Shown here: piece after piece, positions 52,010 through 60,828 of the stretch | Layout: each line of letters begins with the position of its first letter | Numbering within the stretch: the first letter of the stretch is position 1 | NCBI GenBank assembly: GCA_003353795.1 | Contig: PIVY01000003.1 | Span: forward strand, 1-64,000 | Length of the DNA: 64,000 bases | From: a bacterium | Lineage (GTDB): Bacteria > Krumholzibacteriota > Krumholzibacteriia > LZORAL124-64-63 | Direction: 5' to 3' | The notes under the pieces: generated by a model | The model's database searches: none | What the model was told of the DNA's origin: nothing | Seen by the model: only the letters and a program-made list of their open reading frames with translations | Position numbers and translations under genes: made by a program

Positions 52010-52210
52010 TCAGCGCTGGACTGCCGGCCGGCCGACCAGTGCACGATAGCCCCGAGAATAAAGGAGATAGAGGCTCGGGAGCACGGGTAGGATGACCAGG
52101 AAAGCCACCGTCGACTTCAAGGCCGCCGCCCCCAGCAGAAGCAGTCCCAGGGTACTGGCGAAGAGCAGGAAGAACGCCACGAAGATGATGAAGTGTCCGA
52201 TGACCCGCAT
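52010..52210 (-). CDS. Small membrane protein, unknown function
   Basis: 66 aa, two hydrophobic segments. Confidence 0.5.
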   Translation of the reverse strand: MRVIGHFIIFVAFFLLFASTLGLLLLGAAALKSTVAFLVILPVLPSLYLLYSRGYRALVGRPAVQR

Positions 52211-52499
52211 GACTGTCCTCCCGTCTGGGAATCCTGGTCTCGTGCAACGGAAATATCATATCACAACATAATACATCTAATCAACATTCAATTACTTATA
52301 TTGATCTTTCGTGCGATAGCGCCACGCAAACGGCCTGGATCCCCCATTCCTGCTGTCCGTCCCGTCGGCTTTCTCTATATTCAGGGGTGGCGCCGCCCCT
52401 GGAAATCCGCCCCGCGCATTTCGAAACTGGAAATCGTGTGGCTGGAGCCTATAATCGCGGCGAACGACGTCACCCGGAATTCCCCTCGGAGGTACCTTC

Positions 52500-53561
52500 A
52501 TGTCCCGCCATAGCCTCGCAGCGACCGGTCTGTTCGTGGTGCTCGCCGCGCCGTTCCTGATCTTCGGTTGCTCCGACAGCAATCCCACCGATCCGCTGCC
52601 GCCGACCAAGGCCGTGATCGTGGCGCCCATCGGCGGGGCCGTCCTCATGGCGGATGAACCGGTGCAACTGGACGGCTACGGGGTCATGAGCACGGGCCAG
52701 CCGGTGATTCCCAATCGGTTGGTGTGGTACATGGGTGCGATCCCGGATACGACGTTCATCGCCACGGGCTTCACGCCCGTCACGGTCATCCCCAATGCGG
52801 GTGACTACACCATCACGCTGATCGCGTACGAGTCGGTCAGCTTCCATGGCGCGACCAGTGTCAACTTCACCATGGAAGAACCCGAGAACTGGGACCCGGT
52901 GGCCACCATCATCGAACCCATCGACGGCGAAGACTTTCTCCCGGCTCACGTGGTGACCGTCCTCCACGGCTCCGCCTTCGATGTCGAGGACGGCGACCTC
53001 GACGGTGACGACGTGGTCTGGACCAGCGATCTCCAGGGAACCCTTGGAACCGGCGCGCTCGTGGAGGTCGGCCTGTTGCCCGGCGACCATCAGATCGTCC
53101 TGACGGCCACCGACAGCGAAGGCCAGGCCGACGCCGACACCATCAACGTGGTTTCCCGCCACCGCCCCGCCTCGCCACTGGTTGACGGCGATTTCTTCTT
53201 CCGGGCCCGGGATTTCGTCCTGCTCTGCGCCGACAAGGAAATCACCCAGGTGTTCGGTGACTGCAGCATCGACGTACATGAGGACACCGGTCTGGCCGAC
53301 ATGTCCATCGACCAGATGGCCGGCACCGTGTCATGCGAGACGGCGGACGTCTGCTTCCTGCAGGGCGAGTTGGCCCAGGGCAACGTCCGCGTCACGGCCA
53401 CCGGCGACCTCGCGACCGGCGGCACGATTGAGCTGGAATTCTCGATCTTCCTGAGCGCACCGGACTTCGCTGAGGGCCTGCTCCGCGCCATCGAGTACCC
53501 GACCTCGGGCCCGGCCTGCGTCAGCCGCAGCTACGTCGAGTTCGCGCTCAAGACCGAGTAG
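52500..53561 (+). CDS. Lipoprotein with Ig/PKD-like repeats
   Basis: Lipobox FLIFGC; repeated PI.G...(G)YTITLIAYES / GDHQIVLTATDSEGQADADTINV. Confidence 0.75.
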   Translation: MSRHSLAATGLFVVLAAPFLIFGCSDSNPTDPLPPTKAVIVAPIGGAVLMADEPVQLDGYGVMSTGQPVIPNRLVWYMGAIPDTTFIATGFTPVTVIPNAGDYTITLIAYESVSFHGATSVNFTMEEPENWDPVATIIEPIDGEDFLPAHVVTVLHGSAFDVEDGDLDGDDVVWTSDLQGTLGTGALVEVGLLPGDHQIVLTATDSEGQADADTINVVSRHRPASPLVDGDFFFRARDFVLLCADKEITQVFGDCSIDVHEDTGLADMSIDQMAGTVSCETADVCFLQGELAQGNVRVTATGDLATGGTIELEFSIFLSAPDFAEGLLRAIEYPTSGPACVSRSYVEFALKTE

Positions 53562-53567
53562 ACGCGC

Positions 53568-54155
53568 ATGCGCTACAGCTCGGACATCGTCGTCATCGAC
53601 CTCGAGGCATCCTGCCCCACCGAGGACGAGGGAAACAATTCGGTGGCGCGCAGCAGCATCATCGAGATCGGCGCCGTCCGACTCGACCGGCGCAGCCTCG
53701 AGGTCACCAGCACGTTCAGCGAGTTGGTGCGTCCCGAGGAATACCCGGTCACCCCGTTCATCACCGGCCTGACCGGCATCACGCCCGAGATGGTGGCCGA
53801 CCGCGAGACCTTCGCCGCGGTCGGCCACCGTTTCCTCGAGTGGTACGGTCCCCGCAACAAGGCCATCATCGCCGCCTGGGGCGCCTACTACGACATCCCC
53901 CTGCTGCGCAAGGAGTGCGACTGTTACGATCTGCCGTTCCGGACCCATGTCGTGGGCGGCGCGTTCGACATCCGGGCCATCGGCATGGCCTGGCTCGCCA
54001 GCCAGGAGATGCGCACCAGCGGCGCCACCCTCGATTCGGTCCTCGAGAAGATGAATCTGAGCGGCAAATTCACCAGCCACCGTGCGGCCGAAGACGCCCG
54101 CGCCGCCGCCGCCGTGCTGCAGGTCCACCACCTCGGCCGCGCTCTGGACGATTAA
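53568..54155 (+). CDS. DEDDh 3'-5' exonuclease (ERI1/KapD-like)
   Basis: DIVVIDLEASCPTEDEGNNSVARSSIIEIGAVRLD..HRAAEDARAAAAVLQ. Confidence 0.88.
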   Translation: MRYSSDIVVIDLEASCPTEDEGNNSVARSSIIEIGAVRLDRRSLEVTSTFSELVRPEEYPVTPFITGLTGITPEMVADRETFAAVGHRFLEWYGPRNKAIIAAWGAYYDIPLLRKECDCYDLPFRTHVVGGAFDIRAIGMAWLASQEMRTSGATLDSVLEKMNLSGKFTSHRAAEDARAAAAVLQVHHLGRALDD

Positions 54156-54261
54156 TCGCCTCGACCTTGAATCCCCGCCCCCCGTCTACGACATTAGCCC
54201 GGCGCGCCGGCTGCCCGCCCACGCCGGAAAGGCTACACCCCCTGCCCCGGGAGGATGTCCC

Positions 54262-56619
54262 TTGGCCGACCCCCGCCAGCTTCTGGATGCCCAGAAACCT
54301 CATTTCAGCCACTGGGAACTCATCAAGGACGTCGCCGACCAGCTCATCGACCTGATGCTCGACACGCGTCAGAGCGGTCATCCGGGCGGTTCGCGGTCCA
54401 AGGCCCACATGCTCATCAGCCTCACCCTCGGCGGCGCCATGCGCTGGGACGTCCGCGATCCGGGCAAGCGTTTCGCCGATCGCTTCGTACTGGTGGCGGG
54501 GCACTGCGCTCCCCTCGTCTACGGCCTGCTGGCCATCTACAACGAGGCCCTGCGGCTGGCCCACGAGCGAACCGGTGACGCGAAGTACCTGGTCAAGGGT
54601 GGCGCCGAACGAACGCTCACCTGGGAAGATCTGACGACTCTGCGCCACCGCGGCGGCCTGCCCGGTCACGTGGAAATGGCGGGCAAGAATCTGTTCTGCA
54701 AGTGGAACACCGGCCCCAGCGGCCACGGCGCCCCGGCGGCCGTGGGCCAGGCTCTTGCGCTCAAGCGCGCCGGTTGCGAGGGCGTCACCGTATTCGCCAT
54801 GGAAGGCGAGGGCGGGCACACCGCGGGCTGCTGGCACGAAGCCAAGCACAGCGCCTACGGTCTCGGCCTGGACAACCTGAAGCTGATGCTCGACTGGAAC
54901 GACTTCGGCATCGACCCGCGCCCGTACTCCAGCGTGGTCCACGGCACGCCGTCCGATTGGTTCGAACCGTACGGCTGGCACGTGCACCGGGCCGAGAGCG
55001 GCAGCGACTGGGAAGCAGTCAACAGCGCGCTGTTCGACCTGGCTGCCGGCGACAACCCTGTCGGTCGCCCCGGCATGATGTTCGGCAAGACCCGCAAGGG
55101 CCGCGGCTACCACACCTACGACGACGAGAGCCACGGCGCCGCCCACAAGTACCACAGCGAGAAATTCTGGGCCGGCCGCCGCGACTTCGCCGACACGTAC
55201 GGCGTCACCTGGGAAGGCGAAGGCGAGGCTGCTCCAGCCACCGAGGACGAGAAGATCTCGCGCCTGCGCAGCCACCTGAACACGGCCCTCGACGTGCTGC
55301 GAGGGAACGAAGAGGTCGCCACCTACCTGGCCGATCGCCTCGTCGAACTGGGCGACTCGGTCCCCGAGGACCTGCCATCGTTCCAGCTCCCCGAAATGCA
55401 GAATCCCCTGGACCACGCCGACCTCCTCGACCCGAGCACCTATCCCGAGGACATGTGGGCCAAACCCGGCGAGAAGAAACCCAACCGTGCCGGCTTCGCG
55501 CGCTGGGGCAGCTGGATCAACAGCGTCTGCCGCGAGCGCTACGGCCGGCCGCTGTTCCTGGTGACGTCGGCCGACCTGGCCGGCTCCACCAACATCTCGG
55601 GCTTCGGCAAGGACTACTCGAGCGACCTGCCCAACTACGGCTGGTACGAGCGCGACGAGCATCCCGAGGGCATCATCCTGCCCCAGCCCATCACCGAGTT
55701 CGGCAACGCCGGCATCATGACCGGCTGCGCCTCGGTGAACCTGAGTGCCGACCCCGAGAACGCCTTCAACGGCTGGTGGACCGCGTGTTCCACCTACGGC
55801 TCGTTCAGCTACCTCAAGTACGGCATGTTCCGGCTCTACTCGCAGCTTGCCCAGGAGTGCGAGTTGAAGCTGGGCAAGGCCATCTGGGTCGCGGGGCACA
55901 GCGGCCCCGAGACCGCCGAGGACAGCCGCACCCACTTCGGCATCTTCTCGCCGGGCGTGACACAGCTGTTCCCCGACGACCACGTCATCAACCTCGTGCC
56001 TTACGAGTACAACGAGGTGCCGGTGATGCTGGCGGCCGCCCTGAAGCTGCCGCAGCCCATCGTGGTCCTGCACCTGACCCGGCCTGGTGTGGAGATCCCC
56101 GACCGCGAGGCCCTCGGCCTGGGCTCCCACCTGGACGCGGCTCGCGGCGCCTACATCCTGCGCGACTACCGGCCCGACGCGCCCCAGCACGGCTGCGTCT
56201 TCGTGCAGGGCACCATGAGCACCGCCAACCTGCTGAAGGCCCTGCCCGAGGTGGACGCAACCGGCCTGAACCTGAAGTTCGTGGCCGTGCCGAGCCTCGA
56301 CCTGTTCAAACTGCAGGACCAGGAGTACCAGGACACGGTGGTCTCCAAGGCCGACCGCTTCAACAGCACCTACGTAACCAACGTGTCACGGCGGTTGATG
56401 CGGGACTGGTCGCTCAATCCCCTGGCCGACGACTGGGCGCTGAGCAGCGATCGCGACAATCAGTGGCGTGACGGCGGTTCGGTGGACGAGGTCTGCGTGG
56501 ATGCGCAGATCGATCCGGCGAGCATCGCGGCGGGACTCATCGAGTTCGGCCAGAGCTACGACCAGCGCATGAAGACGCTGAGCTTGCTGGTGAGCCACGC
56601 CAAGGGCGAGAGTCACTAG
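54262..56619 (+). CDS. Transketolase-like protein (divergent)
   Basis: TTG start behind GGGAGGA; DTRQSGHPGGSRSKAHML, FCKWNTGPSGHGAPAAVGQALALK, AEDSRTHFGIFSPG. Confidence 0.85.
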   Translation: MADPRQLLDAQKPHFSHWELIKDVADQLIDLMLDTRQSGHPGGSRSKAHMLISLTLGGAMRWDVRDPGKRFADRFVLVAGHCAPLVYGLLAIYNEALRLAHERTGDAKYLVKGGAERTLTWEDLTTLRHRGGLPGHVEMAGKNLFCKWNTGPSGHGAPAAVGQALALKRAGCEGVTVFAMEGEGGHTAGCWHEAKHSAYGLGLDNLKLMLDWNDFGIDPRPYSSVVHGTPSDWFEPYGWHVHRAESGSDWEAVNSALFDLAAGDNPVGRPGMMFGKTRKGRGYHTYDDESHGAAHKYHSEKFWAGRRDFADTYGVTWEGEGEAAPATEDEKISRLRSHLNTALDVLRGNEEVATYLADRLVELGDSVPEDLPSFQLPEMQNPLDHADLLDPSTYPEDMWAKPGEKKPNRAGFARWGSWINSVCRERYGRPLFLVTSADLAGSTNISGFGKDYSSDLPNYGWYERDEHPEGIILPQPITEFGNAGIMTGCASVNLSADPENAFNGWWTACSTYGSFSYLKYGMFRLYSQLAQECELKLGKAIWVAGHSGPETAEDSRTHFGIFSPGVTQLFPDDHVINLVPYEYNEVPVMLAAALKLPQPIVVLHLTRPGVEIPDREALGLGSHLDAARGAYILRDYRPDAPQHGCVFVQGTMSTANLLKALPEVDATGLNLKFVAVPSLDLFKLQDQEYQDTVVSKADRFNSTYVTNVSRRLMRDWSLNPLADDWALSSDRDNQWRDGGSVDEVCVDAQIDPASIAAGLIEFGQSYDQRMKTLSLLVSHAKGESH

Positions 56620-56642
56620 CGACCGACAGCATCGGTTGGAGT

Positions 56643-56670
56643 GGCGGGGCGCTCGCGAGGGCGCCCCGCC
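56643..56670. terminator. 10-bp GC hairpin between convergent genes
   Basis: GGCGGGGCGC-TCGCGAGG-GCGCCCCGCC. Confidence 0.75.
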
Positions 56671-56679
56671 TTGCGTCGG

Positions 56680-57438
56680 CTAGCGGGTGAAGAGCCACTC
56701 GCCCGACGCCGGCGGCTCCTCGGCGGCCTCCCACCCGGCGGCAGAGAATCCCAGCAGACCACGCGGCTCATCGATGCCGTTCTCGAGCACGTACCGCGCC
56801 ATGAGGCCCCGGGCTTCCTTGGCGTAAACGGTGATCACCTTGAGCTTGCCGTCGTCGCGACGCTGCTTGAACACGGGCCAGATCAACGGACCCTTGAGCG
56901 CCTTGACGTTCACGGCCTCGAGGTACTCGCCGGCCGCCAGGTTGAGCACGGCCTCGCCGCGCTTCAGGTCGCCGTTGAGATCGGTCGTCACCAGCGGTTT
57001 CCAGAATGCGGCCAGCGAGGTGCGCGGCGCGGGTTTGAACCTGCAGCCCATCTCCAGCCGGTATGGCTGCACCAGATCGCGCGGGCGCAGCATGCCGTAG
57101 AGACCGCTGAGAATACGCAGGCGGCCCTGGGCATCATTCCACACCTCGGCAGGCAGCGACCACGCGTCGAGGTGCTTGAACACGAGGCCGACGAACACGC
57201 CCAGAGCCGGACGGCGCGGGCGGCGCGGTTCACCCCAGAAGGCGAGGTCGCGCACCGTGGCCTCGGCGAGCGCGGGGCTGAGGTCCATGAGGCGGGCGAT
57301 CTGCGAACGGCCGAGCCCCTTGAGCTTCGCGGCCAGTCGCTCGGCCTCGGCCAGTCGACGCGGACGCGTACCGCGCACTCCCGCGGGAGCCGCGAACGCG
57401 AGGTCCATGGTCTTGGTGGTGTTGTAGAGAACCTTCAA
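56680..57438 (-). CDS. yaaA: Peroxide stress protein YaaA family (UPF0246)
   Basis: MKVLYNTTKTMDLAF..LSGLYGMLRPRDLVQPYRLEMGCRF..VINLA-type EYLEAVNVKALKGPLIWPVFKQRRDDGKLKVITVYAKEARGLMARY. Confidence 0.88.
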   Translation of the reverse strand: MKVLYNTTKTMDLAFAAPAGVRGTRPRRLAEAERLAAKLKGLGRSQIARLMDLSPALAEATVRDLAFWGEPRRPRRPALGVFVGLVFKHLDAWSLPAEVWNDAQGRLRILSGLYGMLRPRDLVQPYRLEMGCRFKPAPRTSLAAFWKPLVTTDLNGDLKRGEAVLNLAAGEYLEAVNVKALKGPLIWPVFKQRRDDGKLKVITVYAKEARGLMARYVLENGIDEPRGLLGFSAAGWEAAEEPPASGEWLFTR

Positions 57439-57450
57439 TGGGCGTCCTTG

Positions 57451-58110
57451 TCAGGGGCAGGTGGCCCCCAGGCCATACACGAACAGGACCACGTCGGTCA
57501 GGTCGACGACTCCGTCCCAGTAGAAGTCGCTACGATAATGGTAGTCGCCCCGGAAGTCCTGGGTGAAGAGGGTGATGTCGGTGAGATTCACCCGGCGGTC
57601 ACCGCTGATGTCGGCGCTGTTGGCACGCAGGCTCACCGACGGATGACCGTGGCCGTCGGGCCCGGTGGCGCGCTCGCCGTTGAGGTAGACCCAGGTCGGG
57701 CCTTCCGACCAACCGCCCCCCAGCAATGGCTCCACCCACTCGGTGAACCCGTCCGCGTCGGTGGGGCCGTCGGGCACGAACACGCCGCCCGGGAAATTGC
57801 CGCCGTACTCCGTGCAGCCGATGGTGTTGCCCGGCTCGAGTTCCAGCTGCAACCAGATGTCCTCGGCCGGGAAGTTCGCGACCGGGTAGTAGTGGGAGTC
57901 CACGATGAGGACGCGAATGGTCGCGTCGACCTCCGTCCCGCCGAAACTCCGAGCCCCGGTGAGCGGCGGCCCGGAGCCGTCTGGTTGCATGACGAGCGAG
58001 GCCTCGTCGAAAAGATCGAACACGACGGCACCCACGTAGGGCACACCGGAGGCCGCGGCGCTGGAGACGAGACCGAGAAGCAACAGTGCGGTAATCGTTG
58101 GGCGATACAT
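57451..58110 (-). CDS. Secreted dockerin-like protein, paralogue 1
   Basis: Signal peptide; C-term SADISGDRRVNLTDITLFTQDFRGDYHYRSDFYWDGVVDLTDVVLFVYGLGATCP. Confidence 0.75.
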   Translation of the reverse strand: MYRPTITALLLLGLVSSAAASGVPYVGAVVFDLFDEASLVMQPDGSGPPLTGARSFGGTEVDATIRVLIVDSHYYPVANFPAEDIWLQLELEPGNTIGCTEYGGNFPGGVFVPDGPTDADGFTEWVEPLLGGGWSEGPTWVYLNGERATGPDGHGHPSVSLRANSADISGDRRVNLTDITLFTQDFRGDYHYRSDFYWDGVVDLTDVVLFVYGLGATCP

Positions 58111-58135
58111 ACCGATCCTCCCTGTCGAGATTCCG

Positions 58136-58792
58136 TCACGGACAGATGGCGCCGATCGCCTGCGCGAACAGCGTGACGTCCGTCAGATTGATGTTCCCAT
58201 CCCAGTTGTAGTCGCTGCGGTAGGCGTATTCACCGAGGTCCTGCACGAACAGCGTGATGTCGGTGAGGTTGACGACCCGATCACCGGTGATGTCCGGGCT
58301 GTTGACGCGCAGCGGCAATGGCGATTCCACCCAGCCGCCGATGTTCAGGGCCCGGGTTCCGAGCAGGAACGCGGCAACCTGGCCATCGCTCCAGCCACCG
58401 CCGACCAGGGGCAGGCTGAAGGTGACGTCACCGTTGACGTCCGACGGACCATCGGCCAGGAACATGCCGCCCGGATACTGCGCGGCGTGAGAGCAGCCCG
58501 TGACGCCGCCGGGCGCGTCGAGCCATTGCAGCCACATGTCCTCGCGGGGCAGCCCCACGAAAGGGATCCCCTCGATGGTCATGAGTTGCATGGTGATGGT
58601 CGCGTCGGTCACCGTCCCATCGGGCGACCGCGCCTCGCTCAACGGCGGACCGCTGCCGTCGGGCACCATGAAGGCCGAGGCTTCGCCGCCCGACTCCATG
58701 GTGATGATGTAGGTGTACGGCCAGGGTTGGTCGGCGAGGGCGGGCAGTACGAGCATGGACAGGAACAGGCAGGCGAGTAGCAGGCGATTCAT
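58136..58792 (-). CDS. Secreted dockerin-like protein, paralogue 2
   Basis: Signal peptide; C-term SPDITGDRVVNLTDITLFVQDLGEYAYRSDYNWDGNINLTDVTLFAQAIGAICP. Confidence 0.75.
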   Translation of the reverse strand: MNRLLLACLFLSMLVLPALADQPWPYTYIITMESGGEASAFMVPDGSGPPLSEARSPDGTVTDATITMQLMTIEGIPFVGLPREDMWLQWLDAPGGVTGCSHAAQYPGGMFLADGPSDVNGDVTFSLPLVGGGWSDGQVAAFLLGTRALNIGGWVESPLPLRVNSPDITGDRVVNLTDITLFVQDLGEYAYRSDYNWDGNINLTDVTLFAQAIGAICP

Positions 58793-58922
58793 GGGTCTCC
58801 CTCCCATTTGAAGACCCGTATATGATACCAGATCCGCAGGCGCACGGAACGACGAGTTCGTCCGGCACTTGGGGCGGACGCCATTCGATGCTAGATTCTG
58901 GCGGCAACCTGAGGAGGAATCC

Positions 58923-60152
58923 GTGTCCAGAATCGTCGCGACCCTGCTGCTCGTCTCTGCGGCCACCATCGGCCTCGCCCAGGACGAGCCACCCGGTACC
59001 GTCACCTTCGTCGAGTCGGTCCCCACGGAGGCGGACCTCGACCTGCCCGAGGTGCCCGATGCCCCGGCCGTCTGGCTAGATCTCGTGGAGGGCGCCCGGC
59101 GCTCCCTCGAGGTGTTCACGTTCTACTTTTCGCCCAATCCCGACGGCGTGGGTCCCCTGCGTCCCATCCTGGCCGCCATCGAGGAACGGGCCGGCTCTGG
59201 AGTGGCCGTTCGCCTGCTGAGCGACCGCAAGTTCCACGAGACCTATCCCGAGACCAGCGATCGCCTCGGCGCCGTGGAAGGCATCGAGTCGCGCCTCATC
59301 GACGGCCAGGCCGCCTGGGGCGGCGGCGTGCTCCATGCCAAGGGCATGATCATCGACGGCGAGCGCTTCTTCCTCGGCAGCCAGAACTGGGACTGGCGCG
59401 CCCTCGAACACATTCACGAACTGGGCGCCCTGGTATCGCACGAGGCCATGGCCGCCGACCTGGGTCGCATCTACGACCTCGACTGGGCGCTCGCCGGCGG
59501 CGAGGATCCGCCCGCGGTCCGCCACGACGTACCCGCCGTGCCGGAGTGGTCGCCCATCCGCATGCTGACCCTGCCGGACGGCGACGCTTGCGAGGCCGTG
59601 CTCGCGGCGAGCCCGCCCCACGCCCTGCCGCCCGGCGTGCCGTGGGACCTCCCACTTCTCGTGGAGCAGATCGACGACGCCGCCGAACGGGTCCGCCTGC
59701 AGCTTCTCAGCTACAACCCCGGTGACCGCGACGGCGGCTGGTGGCCCGACCTGGACAACTCCCTGCGCCGCGCCGCCGCCCGCGGCTGCGAGGTGCAGAT
59801 CATCTTCGCCAACTGGTCCAAGCGTTCCTACATGCTGACCCACATCCAGAGCCTCGCAGTTCTGCCCGGTATCGAGATCCGCTTCACCAACATCCCCGCA
59901 TGGACCGGCGGCTTCGTGCCCTTCGCCCGCGTGGAGCACGCCAAGTACGTCACCTGCGACGGCCGCGCCCTCTGGCTCGGTACCGCCAACGGCTCGCGCG
60001 ACTACTTCCACCAGTCGCGCAACATCAGCCTCTTCCTGCGCGGCCCGGGCTGCACCAACGAAGCCGATGCGTTCTTCGAGCGCAGCTGGAACAGTTCCTA
60101 CGCCGAAACCGTCGACCCTTGCGGCGAGTACGAACCGCCGCGCCGACAATAA
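58923..60152 (+). CDS. Secreted phospholipase D-like domain protein
   Basis: GTG start; two HxK motifs: VLHAKGMIIDGERFFLGSQNWDWR and VEHAKYVTCDGRALWLGTANGSRDYF. Confidence 0.85.
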   Translation: MSRIVATLLLVSAATIGLAQDEPPGTVTFVESVPTEADLDLPEVPDAPAVWLDLVEGARRSLEVFTFYFSPNPDGVGPLRPILAAIEERAGSGVAVRLLSDRKFHETYPETSDRLGAVEGIESRLIDGQAAWGGGVLHAKGMIIDGERFFLGSQNWDWRALEHIHELGALVSHEAMAADLGRIYDLDWALAGGEDPPAVRHDVPAVPEWSPIRMLTLPDGDACEAVLAASPPHALPPGVPWDLPLLVEQIDDAAERVRLQLLSYNPGDRDGGWWPDLDNSLRRAAARGCEVQIIFANWSKRSYMLTHIQSLAVLPGIEIRFTNIPAWTGGFVPFARVEHAKYVTCDGRALWLGTANGSRDYFHQSRNISLFLRGPGCTNEADAFFERSWNSSYAETVDPCGEYEPPRRQ

Positions 60153-60166
60153 CTATCGGAGACGCC

Positions 60167-60739
60167 ATGATTCCCTTCCACGCCGTTCCCGACCGCCTCG
60201 AGAAGCACCGCACCGCGCTGGTCGTCGTCGACATCCAGGAGCGGTTCCGTGGCCTCATCCACGATCAGGACCGGCTGCTTCGGAGTTCCAACCGCCTTAT
60301 CCGCGCGTATCGCGAACTGGACCTGCCGGTGCTCGTGACCGAGCACTACTCCCGCGGCCTGGGCGTCACCATGCCGGAGGTGCGGGCCGCTCTCGGGGGC
60401 ATCGACCCCATCGAGAAGATTCACTTCTCCTGCGACGGCAACCCCGAATTTCGCCAGGCCATCGACGGCCTGAACCGTGACCAGATCATCATCTGCGGGA
60501 TCGAAACCCACGTGTGCATCTACCAGACCGCCCGCGATCTCATGGACCGTGGCAAGCAGGTGGCCATCGCCGCTGACGCGGTGAGTTCGCAGAAGGCCAC
60601 CGATCGACAGATCGGGCTGGAGCATATGCGCCGCATCGGCGTGCAGGTGATGAACGTGGAGATGATCCTCTTCGAGATCCTGCGCGAGGCCAAGACCGCC
60701 GACTTCAAGGCCATCGCTCCGCTCCTGAAGGACAGCTAA
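60167..60739 (+). CDS. Isochorismatase-family hydrolase
   Basis: TALVVVDIQERFRGLIHDQDRLLRSSNRLIRAYRELDLPVLVTEHYSRGLG..IICGIETHVCIYQTARDL. Confidence 0.9.
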   Translation: MIPFHAVPDRLEKHRTALVVVDIQERFRGLIHDQDRLLRSSNRLIRAYRELDLPVLVTEHYSRGLGVTMPEVRAALGGIDPIEKIHFSCDGNPEFRQAIDGLNRDQIIICGIETHVCIYQTARDLMDRGKQVAIAADAVSSQKATDRQIGLEHMRRIGVQVMNVEMILFEILREAKTADFKAIAPLLKDS

Positions 60740-60828
60740 GTCCTACGGCAATCCCGGGGATTCCATCGAAACCCTCCATGAGGTAGACTGCGCGTCTCCC
60801 GTCATTCGTCGAACCTGGAGGTATCATC

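Noticed and set aside
54082-54261. 5' extension of the transketolase ORF
   Set aside because: Overlaps the exonuclease gene out of frame; homology and SD support the start at TTG 54262.
54070-56190. 706-aa minus-strand ORF
   Set aside because: Antisense shadow of the transketolase gene; no independent signals.
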